Below are positions 15,912-23,025 of a DNA stretch of 37,808 nucleotides, piece by piece. The notes beneath the pieces are model-generated. The model was not told the DNA's origin. It searched no databases and saw nothing but the letters and a program-made list of their open reading frames with translations. Source of the stretch: an uncultured Myxococcaceae bacterium (GTDB lineage: Bacteria; Myxococcota_A; Polyangia; Polyangiales; Ga0077539); NCBI GenBank assembly GCA_945952225.1, contig CAMFHP010000085.1, positions 1 through 37,808 of the forward strand, given 5' to 3'. Position numbers and translations under genes: made by a program. Numbering within the stretch: position 1 is the first letter of the stretch; each line of letters begins with the position of its first letter.

Positions 15912-17252
15912 ATGCCCACCTCGCTCGACGCGCGCCACCTCCGCTCCCTCCTCGACTCGCTCGCGCAGCACGACGCGCCTCCGACGCCCCCGCGCGGCGC
16001 CGGAGGCCGTCAGCCCGTGCACGTGCTCTACGGAGGCGCCCATCTCTTTCGCCGCGACAGCGCGCAGAAGCTCGGATCGGTCGCGCGTCGCACCCTCGAC
16101 CTCTACGCCCCCGACGCGGCCTCCTTCGCCGACGCGCTGGGCCTCGACGACGACGGAACCCCCAACGCCCGCACGCACCACGCCGCGGTGTTCGAACGGG
16201 TGCGCGCGAAGCTCGATCGCGAGCCCATCGAAGACCTGCGCGTCGACTTCGAAGACGGCTACGGACCGCGCCCCGACGCCGAAGAAGACGAGCACGCGCT
16301 CGCCGTGGCCTTCGAACTCGCGGCGGGCATGGCCGCGCACACGCTCCCGCCCTTTGTGGGCGTGCGCATCAAGAGCCTCGCGCGCGAGACGGCGCCGCGC
16401 GCGCTGCGCACGCTCGACCTGGTGCTCACGGCGCTCACGACGCGCACGGTGGGTGAGCTCCCCGAGGGCTTCGCGGTGACGCTGCCGAAGGTGGAGTCGG
16501 CGGCGCAGGTCGAGACCTTGTGTGACGCGCTCGACCTGATCGAACGCACGCGCGGACTCGACGAGCGCGCGGTCTCCATCGAGCTCATGGTCGAGACGCC
16601 GCGGGCCCTCGTCGACGCCGAGGGGAGGAACGCGCTCCCGACGCTCCTCGACGCGGCGCGCGGGCGCTGTGTGGCGCTGCACTTCGGGGCCTACGACTAC
16701 ACCGCGGCGCTCGGTGTGACCGCGGCGCACCAGTCGCTCGCGCATCCGTGGTGCGACCACGCGCGGCACGCGATGCTCCTCGCGACGGCGGGACGGGGTG
16801 TGCGCGTGAGCGACGGCGCAACGACGCAGCTCCCGCTGGCGCCGCATCGGGCTCCGTCGAACGAGGCAGAGCGTGCGGAGAACCGCGCGGCGGTCTCGGC
16901 GGCGTGGCGACGGGCGCGGAGCGACATCGCGCGGGCGCGCTCGCAGGGCGTTCACCAGGGCTGGGACCTGCACCCCGCCCAGCTCGTCTCGCGCTACGCC
17001 ACGGTGTACGACCTCACGCTCCGCGAGCTCGACGGCGCCACCGAACGGCTGAGAAACTTTCTTGTGTCCGCGGCGCGTGCGACCGCGGTGGGAAGCCACT
17101 TCGACGACGCCGCGACCGGTCAGGGCCTCGTAAACTTCTTTCTGCAGGCGGTGGATGCGGGGGCGCTCACGGCCGACGAGGTGGCGGCGCGGGTGGGCGT
17201 CTCCGTCGAGGCGCTGCGCACGCGGAGCTTCGCGGCCATGGTGACCCCGTGA
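15912..17252 (+). CDS. DUF6986 / HpcH-HpaI-like aldolase/citrate-lyase family protein
   Basis: The 446-residue cytoplasmic protein resembles the PEP/pyruvate-binding TIM-barrel group related to HpcH/HpaI aldolases and CitE. Supporting segments are DLRVDFEDGYGPRPDAEED (about 105-125, acidic residues suited to Mg2+), FVGVRIKS, VTLPKVESAAQVETL, SIELMVETPRALVD and LHFGAYDYTAALGV. The last three match the KxES, ExxE and FGxxDY signatures of the superfamily. The reaction is not known; cleavage or formation of a C-C bond at a pyruvate or acyl-CoA substrate is the family expectation. The stop overlaps the GTG of the flavoprotein-methyltransferase gene by four bases, so both are likely made together. 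Confidence 0.82.
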   Translation: MPTSLDARHLRSLLDSLAQHDAPPTPPRGAGGRQPVHVLYGGAHLFRRDSAQKLGSVARRTLDLYAPDAASFADALGLDDDGTPNARTHHAAVFERVRAKLDREPIEDLRVDFEDGYGPRPDAEEDEHALAVAFELAAGMAAHTLPPFVGVRIKSLARETAPRALRTLDLVLTALTTRTVGELPEGFAVTLPKVESAAQVETLCDALDLIERTRGLDERAVSIELMVETPRALVDAEGRNALPTLLDAARGRCVALHFGAYDYTAALGVTAAHQSLAHPWCDHARHAMLLATAGRGVRVSDGATTQLPLAPHRAPSNEAERAENRAAVSAAWRRARSDIARARSQGVHQGWDLHPAQLVSRYATVYDLTLRELDGATERLRNFLVSAARATAVGSHFDDAATGQGLVNFFLQAVDAGALTADEVAARVGVSVEALRTRSFAAMVTP

Positions 17253-18703
17253 GCGAGCGGCTGGTTCGCACCGAGAGCTCACGCGCGTGGACGCACCGCG
17301 ACGCCTTCACCGTGCTCGCCCGCGACGGCCGCGCGCTGCGCTTCGAGGGCCCCTCCGCCGACCTCGCGCGGGCCGTGTACGAGCACCTCGCCCTGCCCCG
17401 CACGCGCGCCGACGTGCTGGCCCATGTCACCGCGCTGGCGGGTGAGCTCCGCGATCCGTCGCCCCTGGTCGATCCGTTGCTGGCGGGTCTCATCGAGCTG
17501 CGCGCGGTGGCCCCGCACCGAAGCTCCCCGCGACGCGACGAGCCCGTGCGACGGGTGGTGCTCGCGCTCTCGGGCGCCATCGCGGCGGCCCATGCGCCGA
17601 TGCTGGTGTCGCGGCTCCACGAGCGGCGCTGGGAGGTGCGGGTGATCGCGACGGCCAACGCGCTGCGCTTCGTGACGCGCGAGGCCCTCGAAGCGATCTC
17701 GGCGCACGCGCTGGGCGACTCGCTCTGGCGACGCGACGACCGCACGCGGGCGCTGCACATCGAGCTCGCGACGTGGGCCGAGCTGGTGCTGGTGTGCCCT
17801 GCGTCGGCGACGACGATCGCGCGGCTCGCGACGGGCGATGGCGACGACCTCGTGGGCGCGACGGCCCTCGCGACGGCGGCGCCGGTGCTCGTGGTGCCCT
17901 CGATGAACCCGCAGATGTTCGCGTCGCCCGCGGTGCAGCGGAACCTCGCGCAGCTTCGCGACGACGGGCGCTACGTGCTCGAACCCGCGGCGGGCGTCGA
18001 GGTCGCCGACGCGCCGATGGAGCGCGCGCCCGCGGTGGGTCCCGCGCCCTCGCACGACGACGTGGTGGCCGTGGCCGCGGCCGTGCTCGCGGCGCATCCA
18101 TCGCCCGCTGCGCCGCAGAGCGCCGACGGGTGGAACGCGCTCTACGCTGCGCATCCCGCGAGCGCCCGCCCGTGGCACCGCGCGTCGCCGGAGCCCGAGC
18201 TCGCCGCCGTGCTCGACGCCCTCGCACGCCCTGGACTGCGCGCCCTCGACGTGGGCGCGGGCACCGGACTCGTGGCCCGATACCTCGCGACGCTCGGGTG
18301 CACGGTCACCGCGCTCGACAGCGCCTCGCGCGCCGTCGACGAAGGACGCGCCGCGGGCTCGCCGCCCCTTCACTGGGTGGTCGGCGACGTGACCGACGGA
18401 ACGCTCGAAGGCCCCTTCGATCTGGTGGTCGACCGCGCGTGTCTGCACACGCTCCCGCAGCGACAGCGCGCGGCGTGGGTGGCGACGATGCGGCGCGTGT
18501 GTGCGCCGGGCGCGACGGTGGTGGTCGTGGCGCACGACCGTGACGACGGGGCGCGCGCGGGCACGCAGGGCTTCGACCGCGACGAGCTGATCGCGTTGCT
18601 CGCGGACGTCGGTACGGTGCGCGTGGCGGCGACGACGCTGGCGGGCGACGGGGGCGTGGTGCGTCGCGCGTGGCGGGCCATCGCGCACGTTGCGGAGCCG
18701 TGA
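17249..18703 (+). CDS. Three-part protein: small N-terminal domain, HFCD flavoprotein, SAM methyltransferase
   Basis: This 484-residue protein appears to be a natural fusion. Residues 1-95 look like a small winged-helix/PqqD-like domain (LARAVYEHLALPRTRADVLA ... LLAGLIELRAV). Residues about 100-245 match the EpiD/Dfp family of FMN-dependent cysteine decarboxylases: SGAIAA (108-113), active-site His170 in HIELATWAELVLVCPAS, PASATT (184-189) and PSMNPQMF (217-224). From memory, EpiD spacing is His67 to PASANT at 81 and PxMN near 114; here the gaps are the same (14 and 33). Residues about 295-484 are a class I methyltransferase (LDVGAGTG, Asp334-Gly340). It may be a tailoring enzyme for a peptide or thiol cofactor; no precursor peptide is seen nearby. 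The start is a GTG overlapping the upstream stop. Confidence 0.8.
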   Translation: MSERLVRTESSRAWTHRDAFTVLARDGRALRFEGPSADLARAVYEHLALPRTRADVLAHVTALAGELRDPSPLVDPLLAGLIELRAVAPHRSSPRRDEPVRRVVLALSGAIAAAHAPMLVSRLHERRWEVRVIATANALRFVTREALEAISAHALGDSLWRRDDRTRALHIELATWAELVLVCPASATTIARLATGDGDDLVGATALATAAPVLVVPSMNPQMFASPAVQRNLAQLRDDGRYVLEPAAGVEVADAPMERAPAVGPAPSHDDVVAVAAAVLAAHPSPAAPQSADGWNALYAAHPASARPWHRASPEPELAAVLDALARPGLRALDVGAGTGLVARYLATLGCTVTALDSASRAVDEGRAAGSPPLHWVVGDVTDGTLEGPFDLVVDRACLHTLPQRQRAAWVATMRRVCAPGATVVVVAHDRDDGARAGTQGFDRDELIALLADVGTVRVAATTLAGDGGVVRRAWRAIAHVAEP

Positions 18704-18713
18704 GGGCTGCTGG

Positions 18714-18719
18714 TAGCGT
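18714..18719 (+). promoter_or_regulatory. Candidate -10 element (TAGCGT) for the 18730 gene
   Basis: TAGCGT lies 10 nt before the ATG at 18730 with C/G-only sequence between and no Shine-Dalgarno. It would separate the lipoprotein/DppBC unit from the methyltransferase gene ending 26 bp upstream. Confidence 0.3.
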
Positions 18720-18729
18720 CCGCGCGCCG

Positions 18730-19152
18730 ATGCGTTCCCTTCGTACGATTCAGGCCTTCGCGGCCGCGCTGATGCTTCTGATGCCCGCGGCCTGCAAGAA
18801 GGTCATCGGCGATTCGTGCACGGCCAACACCGACTGCAGCATCTCGAACGACCGCATCTGCGACCTCACGCAGACCGGCGGCTACTGCACCGTGCCCGGA
18901 TGTGACCCCGGCGCGTGCCCCGACAACGGCGTGTGCGTGACCTTCGATGCGCACTCGACGCGGCTCCGTCGGCGCTACTGCATGGCGGGCTGCAACAGCG
19001 ACAGCGACTGCCGCAGCGACTACCGCTGCGTGCGTCCCGATCCCGTGGCGTGCGTCGCGAGCGACGAGGGCGCGGTGCGTCCGGGCCAGACGTGCAACCG
19101 CATCGCGGACACCTCGCCCACCTTCACCGGCTGGTGCGTGCAGGCGCGATGA
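18730..19152 (+). CDS. Small Cys-rich lipoprotein
   Basis: The 140-residue product has a lipoprotein signal (LMLLMPAAC, Cys22) and then about 14 further cysteines in a compact disulphide-type module: DSCTANTDC, RICDL, GGYCTVPGC, GACPDNGVC, RRYCMAGC, DSDCRSDYRC, VACVAS, QTCNR, GWCVQAR. The order and spacing follow the Cys-rich module of the propeller lipoprotein at 4347-6071, so they are likely paralogous modules. It is probably exposed in the periplasm or on the surface and may bind a protein partner; no enzyme motif is seen. Its stop overlaps the DppB-type permease gene by four bases (ATGA at 19149-19152), so a link to that transporter is plausible. Confidence 0.82.
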   Translation: MRSLRTIQAFAAALMLLMPAACKKVIGDSCTANTDCSISNDRICDLTQTGGYCTVPGCDPGACPDNGVCVTFDAHSTRLRRRYCMAGCNSDSDCRSDYRCVRPDPVACVASDEGAVRPGQTCNRIADTSPTFTGWCVQAR

Positions 19153-20087
19153 GCGGCGTCGCGGGCCTGCTCCTGCGCAGGCTCGGCGCGGGACTGTTGA
19201 CCGTGGTGACCGTGGCGACGCTGTGCTTCACGCTGCTCCACGCGCTGCCGGGCGATCCGTGTGACTTCGACCTCGGCGAGACGGCCACCGCGGCCGAGCG
19301 CGCGCAGTGTCGCCGCGACCGTCACCTCGACGACCCGCTGCCCGCGCAGTACGGCCATTTTCTCCGCGACCTCGCCCTCCACGGCGGCGGGCGCTCGTCG
19401 GTGCACCGCGACCGCACGGCCCTTCAGGAGATCGCCGAGGTGTGGCCCGACACCGCCGCCCTCGCGGGGAGTGCGACGCTCGTCGCGTGGCTCGTGGCGC
19501 TCCCGCTCGCGCTCCTCGCGGCGACGCGTCCGGGCACGCGCACCGACGCGGCGGTGGGGGTGCTCTCGCTGCTCGGCATGGCGCTCCCCTCGCTCTGGAT
19601 CGGCCCGCTGCTCATCGCCCTCTTCTGCGTGGTGATTCCGGTGCTGCCCTTTCCGGGCCCCGACGCGTCGGGCGCGGCGTCGCTCGTGTTGCCGTCGATC
19701 ACGCTGGGCTCGGGGCTCGCGGGCATTCTCACGCGCATGGCCCGGGCGTCGCTGCGTGAGGTGTTGCGCGAGCCCTACATCGCCGCGGCGCGCGCGCGGG
19801 GGCTCTCGGAGTTCGCCGTGGTGGTGAAGCACGGCCTGCGGTCGGCGCTGGTGCCATTGCTCACGGTGGGCGGCGCGCAGCTCTCGGCGCTCCTCGGCGG
19901 CGCGGTGATCACCGAGAAGATCTTCGACCGACGGGGCCTCGGCTCGCTGCTGCTGGAGTCGATCCAGCGCCGCGACACGCCCGTCGCCATCGCGTGTGTG
20001 ATCGTGGTGGCGGCCACGGTGGTGCTCATCCAGCTCGCGGTCGATCTGGCCTACGCCGCCGTCGATCCGCGCATCCGGATGGAATGA
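19149..20087 (+). CDS. DppB/OppB-type ABC transporter permease
   Basis: This 312-residue inner-membrane protein has the type-1 permease layout of peptide/nickel importers. A first transmembrane helix (GAGLLTVVTVATLCFTLLHAL) leads into the family signature PGDP. A periplasmic loop of about 60 residues follows, then about five more helices. The EAA loop is near residues 205-230 (REPYIAAARARGLSEFAVVVKHGLRSAL). It ends VDPRIRME, the usual DppB ending. It forms a heterodimer with the DppC-type protein encoded next (overlapping start). No ATPase or binding protein follows, so partners must be encoded elsewhere. The substrate is not determinable; peptides are the family default. Confidence 0.92.
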   Translation: MSGVAGLLLRRLGAGLLTVVTVATLCFTLLHALPGDPCDFDLGETATAAERAQCRRDRHLDDPLPAQYGHFLRDLALHGGGRSSVHRDRTALQEIAEVWPDTAALAGSATLVAWLVALPLALLAATRPGTRTDAAVGVLSLLGMALPSLWIGPLLIALFCVVIPVLPFPGPDASGAASLVLPSITLGSGLAGILTRMARASLREVLREPYIAAARARGLSEFAVVVKHGLRSALVPLLTVGGAQLSALLGGAVITEKIFDRRGLGSLLLESIQRRDTPVAIACVIVVAATVVLIQLAVDLAYAAVDPRIRME

Positions 20088-20899
20088 TGCTTCGCCTCGA
20101 CGGACGCGCCCTCCTCGGCCTCCCCCTCGTGGCGCTCTTCGCGCTGACGGCGCTCGCGGGCCCGTGGATCGCCCCCTACAGCCACCGCGCCATCGACCTC
20201 GCGCACGAGCTCGCTGGGCCCTCACGCGCACACTGGCTCGGCACGGCAGAGAACGGCGTCGACGTGCTCTCGGTGCTGCTCGCGGGCGCGCGGCTCGCGG
20301 GCACGGTGGCGCTCTCGACGGTGACCGTGTCGCTCGCGGTGGGCACGCTCCTCGGCGGCGGCGCGACCTTCGTGGGCGGACGCCTCGCGGCCGTGGTGGC
20401 GCGGGTGACCGACGCGGCGCAGTCGTTCCCCTCGTTGCTGGTGAACCTGGCGGTGCTCGCGGCGGTGGCGCGGCCCGGCGTGGGGCACATGGTGATGGCC
20501 CTCGCGGTGACGGGCTGGGTGGGCTACGCGCGCGTCGCCCGCGCCGAGGTGCTGCGCCTGCGTGACCGCGAGTTCGTCGACGCCGCGCGCGCCCTCGGAG
20601 CATCGCCGTGGCGGGTGTTCACGCGGCACATCCTCCCGAACGCGGCGGGTCCCCTCGTGGTGCAGGCGACCTTCGGGCTCGGCGCGGCGGTGCTCGCCGA
20701 GGCGTCGATGTCGTTCCTCGGACTCGGCCCTGGCGCCGCGGCCTCGTGGGGCTCGCTCCTCGACCAGGGAACGGCCCACCTGCTCCGCACGCCCCGTCTC
20801 GCCCTCGTGGCCGGCGGCGCCATCGCGGCCACCGTGCTGGGGTTCAACCTCGCGGGCGACTGGCTCCGCGACCGCCTCGACCCGCGACGAAACCCCTGA
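20084..20899 (+). CDS. DppC/OppC-type ABC transporter permease
   Basis: The 271-residue protein is the second permease of the pair. Its N-terminal helix (LLGLPLVALFALTALAGPWIAPY) is followed by the family motif HWLGTAENGVDVLS. About five further helices include the EAA loop REFVDAARALGASPWRVFTRHILPNAAGPLVVQ and the ending FNLAGDWLRDRLDPR, all typical of DppC/OppC. Two adjacent in-frame ATGs (20084 and 20087) could start it; the first overlaps the dppB-type stop by four bases. Length is slightly short of the usual 280-300. No ATP-binding gene follows; the next gene is the unrelated ohr. Confidence 0.92.
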   Translation: MMLRLDGRALLGLPLVALFALTALAGPWIAPYSHRAIDLAHELAGPSRAHWLGTAENGVDVLSVLLAGARLAGTVALSTVTVSLAVGTLLGGGATFVGGRLAAVVARVTDAAQSFPSLLVNLAVLAAVARPGVGHMVMALAVTGWVGYARVARAEVLRLRDREFVDAARALGASPWRVFTRHILPNAAGPLVVQATFGLGAAVLAEASMSFLGLGPGAAASWGSLLDQGTAHLLRTPRLALVAGGAIAATVLGFNLAGDWLRDRLDPRRNP

Positions 20900-20944
20900 T
20901 TCCACGGGCTTCCGCGCGAATCGCCCGCGCGCCGTCGATTTTAG

Positions 20945-20971
20945 ATTGCGCACAATTCAATTGCGCACAAT
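20945..20971. promoter_or_regulatory. Doubled OhrR-type operator upstream of ohr
   Basis: ATTGCGCACAAT occurs twice, at 20945-20956 and 20960-20971, with a 15-bp period. Each copy is an imperfect palindrome with perfect ATTG/CAAT arms, and between them sits CAATTCAATTG, itself palindromic. AT-rich palindromes of the CAATT/AATTG kind are typical OhrR sites. The region also holds TTGCGC hexamers that can serve as -35 elements, so bound OhrR would block RNA polymerase. It lies about 75 bases before the ohr ATG. Confidence 0.75.
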
Positions 20972-21044
20972 CATTCAGTCCGTCGGCGCCACCGAGCGCC
21001 GCAGCAACACACCAGACGGTCCCCACGCACACGGAGTCACTACC

Positions 21045-21470
21045 ATGGCCACCCTCGAAAAGACGCTCTACACCGCCACCGCCACCGCCACCTCGGGCCG
21101 TGAGGGCCGCGTCTCGACCTCCGACGGCAGCTTCGACCTGGGCCTCTCGATGCCGCGCGGCCTCGGCGGCGCGGGCGGCGCGGGCACCAACCCCGAGCAG
21201 CTCTTCGCGGCGGGCTACTCGGCGTGCTTCGGCAGCGCGCTGAGCCTCGTGGCGCGGATGCAGAAGGTCACCACGGGCCCGGTGCACATCACGGCCAACG
21301 TCTCCATCGGCCCCGTGGGCGCGGGCTTCGGCCTCGCGGTGGAGCTCACCGGAACCTTCCCCGAACTCGACCGCGCGCAGGCCGAGGCGCTCATGGCCGC
21401 GGCGCACCAGGTGTGCCCCTACTCGAACGCGACGCGCGGAAACATCGACGTCACCCTCCGTGTGGCGTGA
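21045..21470 (+). CDS. ohr: Organic hydroperoxide resistance protein Ohr (OsmC/Ohr family)
   Basis: The 141-residue thiol peroxidase reduces organic (fatty-acid and similar) hydroperoxides to alcohols, with dihydrolipoyl proteins as the usual reductant. The two active-site cysteines are present at Cys61 (GYSACFGSAL) and Cys124 (QVCPYSNATRGN), and the start (LEKTLYTATATATSGREGRV) is classic Ohr rather than OsmC. Length matches the family. It is followed 16 bp later by its MarR-type repressor gene and preceded by a doubled operator, so induction by organic peroxide is expected. Confidence 0.96.
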   Translation: MATLEKTLYTATATATSGREGRVSTSDGSFDLGLSMPRGLGGAGGAGTNPEQLFAAGYSACFGSALSLVARMQKVTTGPVHITANVSIGPVGAGFGLAVELTGTFPELDRAQAEALMAAAHQVCPYSNATRGNIDVTLRVA

Positions 21471-21486
21471 TAGGCCCACGGGCGCG

Positions 21487-21951
21487 ATGCGCAAGACGCC
21501 CGACGCCCTCCGCCTCGACCAGCAGCTCTGCTTCGCCCTCTACGCCGCCTCGCGGGCCATGGTGCGCGCCTACGGCCCGGTGCTCGAACCCCTCGGGCTC
21601 ACCTATCCCCAGTACCTCGTGATGCTCGTGCTCTGGGAGCGCGACGGACTCACCGTCACCCAGCTCGGCGAGCGCCTCGCCCTCGACTCGGGCACGCTCA
21701 CGCCGCTGCTCAAGCGCCTCGAAGCATCGGGCCTCGTGGCGCGGCGGCGCAGCGACGACGACGAGCGCGTGGTGCTCCTCGACCTCACGGCCGACGGACG
21801 CGCGCTGCGAGCCAAAGCGAAGGGAGTGCCCGAGGCCGTCGCGTGCCGCTGGGGCTACGACGTGCACGATGCCGGTGCGCTCGACGAGATCGCGGCGCTC
21901 CGCGAGGCGCTCACCGACCTCACGAAGCGCATCGCGGCGAACGGGGGATGA
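21487..21951 (+). CDS. ohrR: Organic hydroperoxide-sensing MarR-family repressor OhrR
   Basis: The 154-residue MarR-fold protein has a winged helix-turn-helix (about 45-105: [45 protein letters not shown]). The peroxide-sensing Cys15 is in the conserved [10 protein letters not shown] context, where Tyr residues (LCFALY and TYPQY) would contact it. A second Cys at 120 lies 105 residues away, the spacing known for two-Cys OhrR such as Xanthomonas (Cys22/Cys127), so disulphide-type sensing is likely. It lies directly downstream of ohr and should repress both genes through the operator near 20945-20971. The ATG at 21487 was chosen over one 27 bp upstream that overlaps ohr. Confidence 0.93.
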   Translation: MRKTPDALRLDQQLCFALYAASRAMVRAYGPVLEPLGLTYPQYLVMLVLWERDGLTVTQLGERLALDSGTLTPLLKRLEASGLVARRRSDDDERVVLLDLTADGRALRAKAKGVPEAVACRWGYDVHDAGALDEIAALREALTDLTKRIAANGG

Positions 21952-21957
21952 GCCCCC

Positions 21958-22929
21958 TCAGCGGCCAGACCACACGTCGCGCACGACGGTGATCCCGTTG
22001 CGCCACACGGAGAACACCTGGCCGTTGGCCCAGGTGAGTCCGTCGGTGAAGCCCGGGAGCTCGCGCGTCGCGACGGTGCGGCCCGTGGTGAGGTCGAGCA
22101 CCACGAGGTTGCCGTCGTGGTCGGCGGCGAAGCCCGTGGTGTTGCGGGCGTAGAGGTCGACGAGGTAGCCCACACGCGACGCGCGCACCGAGGCCCGGCG
22201 CGTCGTGAGGTCGACGGCGCGGAGCCCGTCGGAGCTCGAAGGCACCCACGCGGTGTTGCCCGCGACGAAGACCCCGTGCGGGTTCTCGACGGTGTACTCC
22301 CGCACGTTGGGGAGCGCGCGCAGCGAGAGGTTCGCGTTCGCCGCGGGCATCGCCGTGGCGTAGAGCCGGTCGGGGCGCGAGAGGTGGCCGAAGGAGATCC
22401 AGAGCGTGTTCGACGTGGCGTCGACGAAGGCCTCGACGTTGGGCAGGTCGCTGATGGGCCCGCTGGTGCTCTCGTAGGTGCCCGTGAGGTCGATGGAGAC
22501 CGTGCGCGTCACCGTCATGCTCGTGGTGTTGAACACCGTGAGAAAGAGCATCTGGCGGTTGTCGTCGAGGCTGCCGAGGGGCTGGCCCTGCCAGTACGCC
22601 ATCACCTGGTTGCGGCCGATCACCTGGAGCCCGTCGGCGGGGATGCGACGGCCGTTGCGGTCGCTCCACACGCGCTGCGTGACCCGCATGGTGCGGAGGT
22701 CGACGACGTGCACGCCCTCGTAGCCCTTGGCGAGGTACGCGCGGCTGCCGAGCACCGCGATGCCCGTGTACGGCTGGCCCGATCCCGCGGAGGAGGCGAG
22801 GTCGTAGTTGCCCTCGCGCACGGTCACCGCGTCGACGGAGTCATCGGGTTCGAGCGACTCGTCGGCCGCCCCGCACCCCGCCGTCGCCACCATCGCCGCG
22901 AACACCCAGACCCGCGCTTGATCGAACAT
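21958..22929 (-). CDS. Beta-propeller-like lipoprotein
   Basis: The 323-residue protein has a lipoprotein signal (MFDQARVWVFAAMVATAGC, Cys19) and an acidic spacer. Repeated beta units follow, resembling NHL/YncE-like propeller blades: IAVLGSRAYLAKGYEGVHVVDLRTMRVTQRV, AFVDATSNTLWISFG, VFVAGNTAWVPSSSDGLRAVDLTTRRA and FAADHDGNLVVLDLTTGRTVATREL (these are four separate stretches). The pattern of a strand, then VDL/LDL and a turn, is typical of such propellers, which usually bind proteins or small ligands. No active-site signature is visible. It converges on ohrR with 6 bp between the stops and is divergent from the 23026 gene. Confidence 0.75.
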   Translation of the reverse strand: MFDQARVWVFAAMVATAGCGAADESLEPDDSVDAVTVREGNYDLASSAGSGQPYTGIAVLGSRAYLAKGYEGVHVVDLRTMRVTQRVWSDRNGRRIPADGLQVIGRNQVMAYWQGQPLGSLDDNRQMLFLTVFNTTSMTVTRTVSIDLTGTYESTSGPISDLPNVEAFVDATSNTLWISFGHLSRPDRLYATAMPAANANLSLRALPNVREYTVENPHGVFVAGNTAWVPSSSDGLRAVDLTTRRASVRASRVGYLVDLYARNTTGFAADHDGNLVVLDLTTGRTVATRELPGFTDGLTWANGQVFSVWRNGITVVRDVWSGR

Positions 22930-23011
22930 CCTGTGCTCCCTCGCGGCCGTGGTTGCTACCTCCGCCCGCGGTGGCGCCGCAAGAGCGCATCGACACGATT
23001 CGTCGCGGCTC

Positions 23012-23017
23012 TACACT
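23012..23017 (+). promoter_or_regulatory. Candidate -10 element (TACACT) for the 23026 gene
   Basis: TACACT sits 8 nt before the GTG at 23026, inside a 14-nt string identical to the one before the gene at 11855. There is no Shine-Dalgarno. The region 22930-23025 is shared with the divergent lipoprotein gene. Confidence 0.45.
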
Positions 23018-23025
23018 CGCGCGCC

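Noticed and set aside
18704-18729. RiPP precursor peptide gene beside the flavoprotein-methyltransferase
   Set aside because: The gap holds no open frame, and the next gene is a Cys-rich lipoprotein with a signal peptide, not a leader-core precursor.
21943-21957. GGGGG/CCCCC hairpin at the ohrR stop as a bidirectional terminator
   Set aside because: Five-base stem lying across the stop codon with no extension and no T-run; chance runs of G and C are common here.
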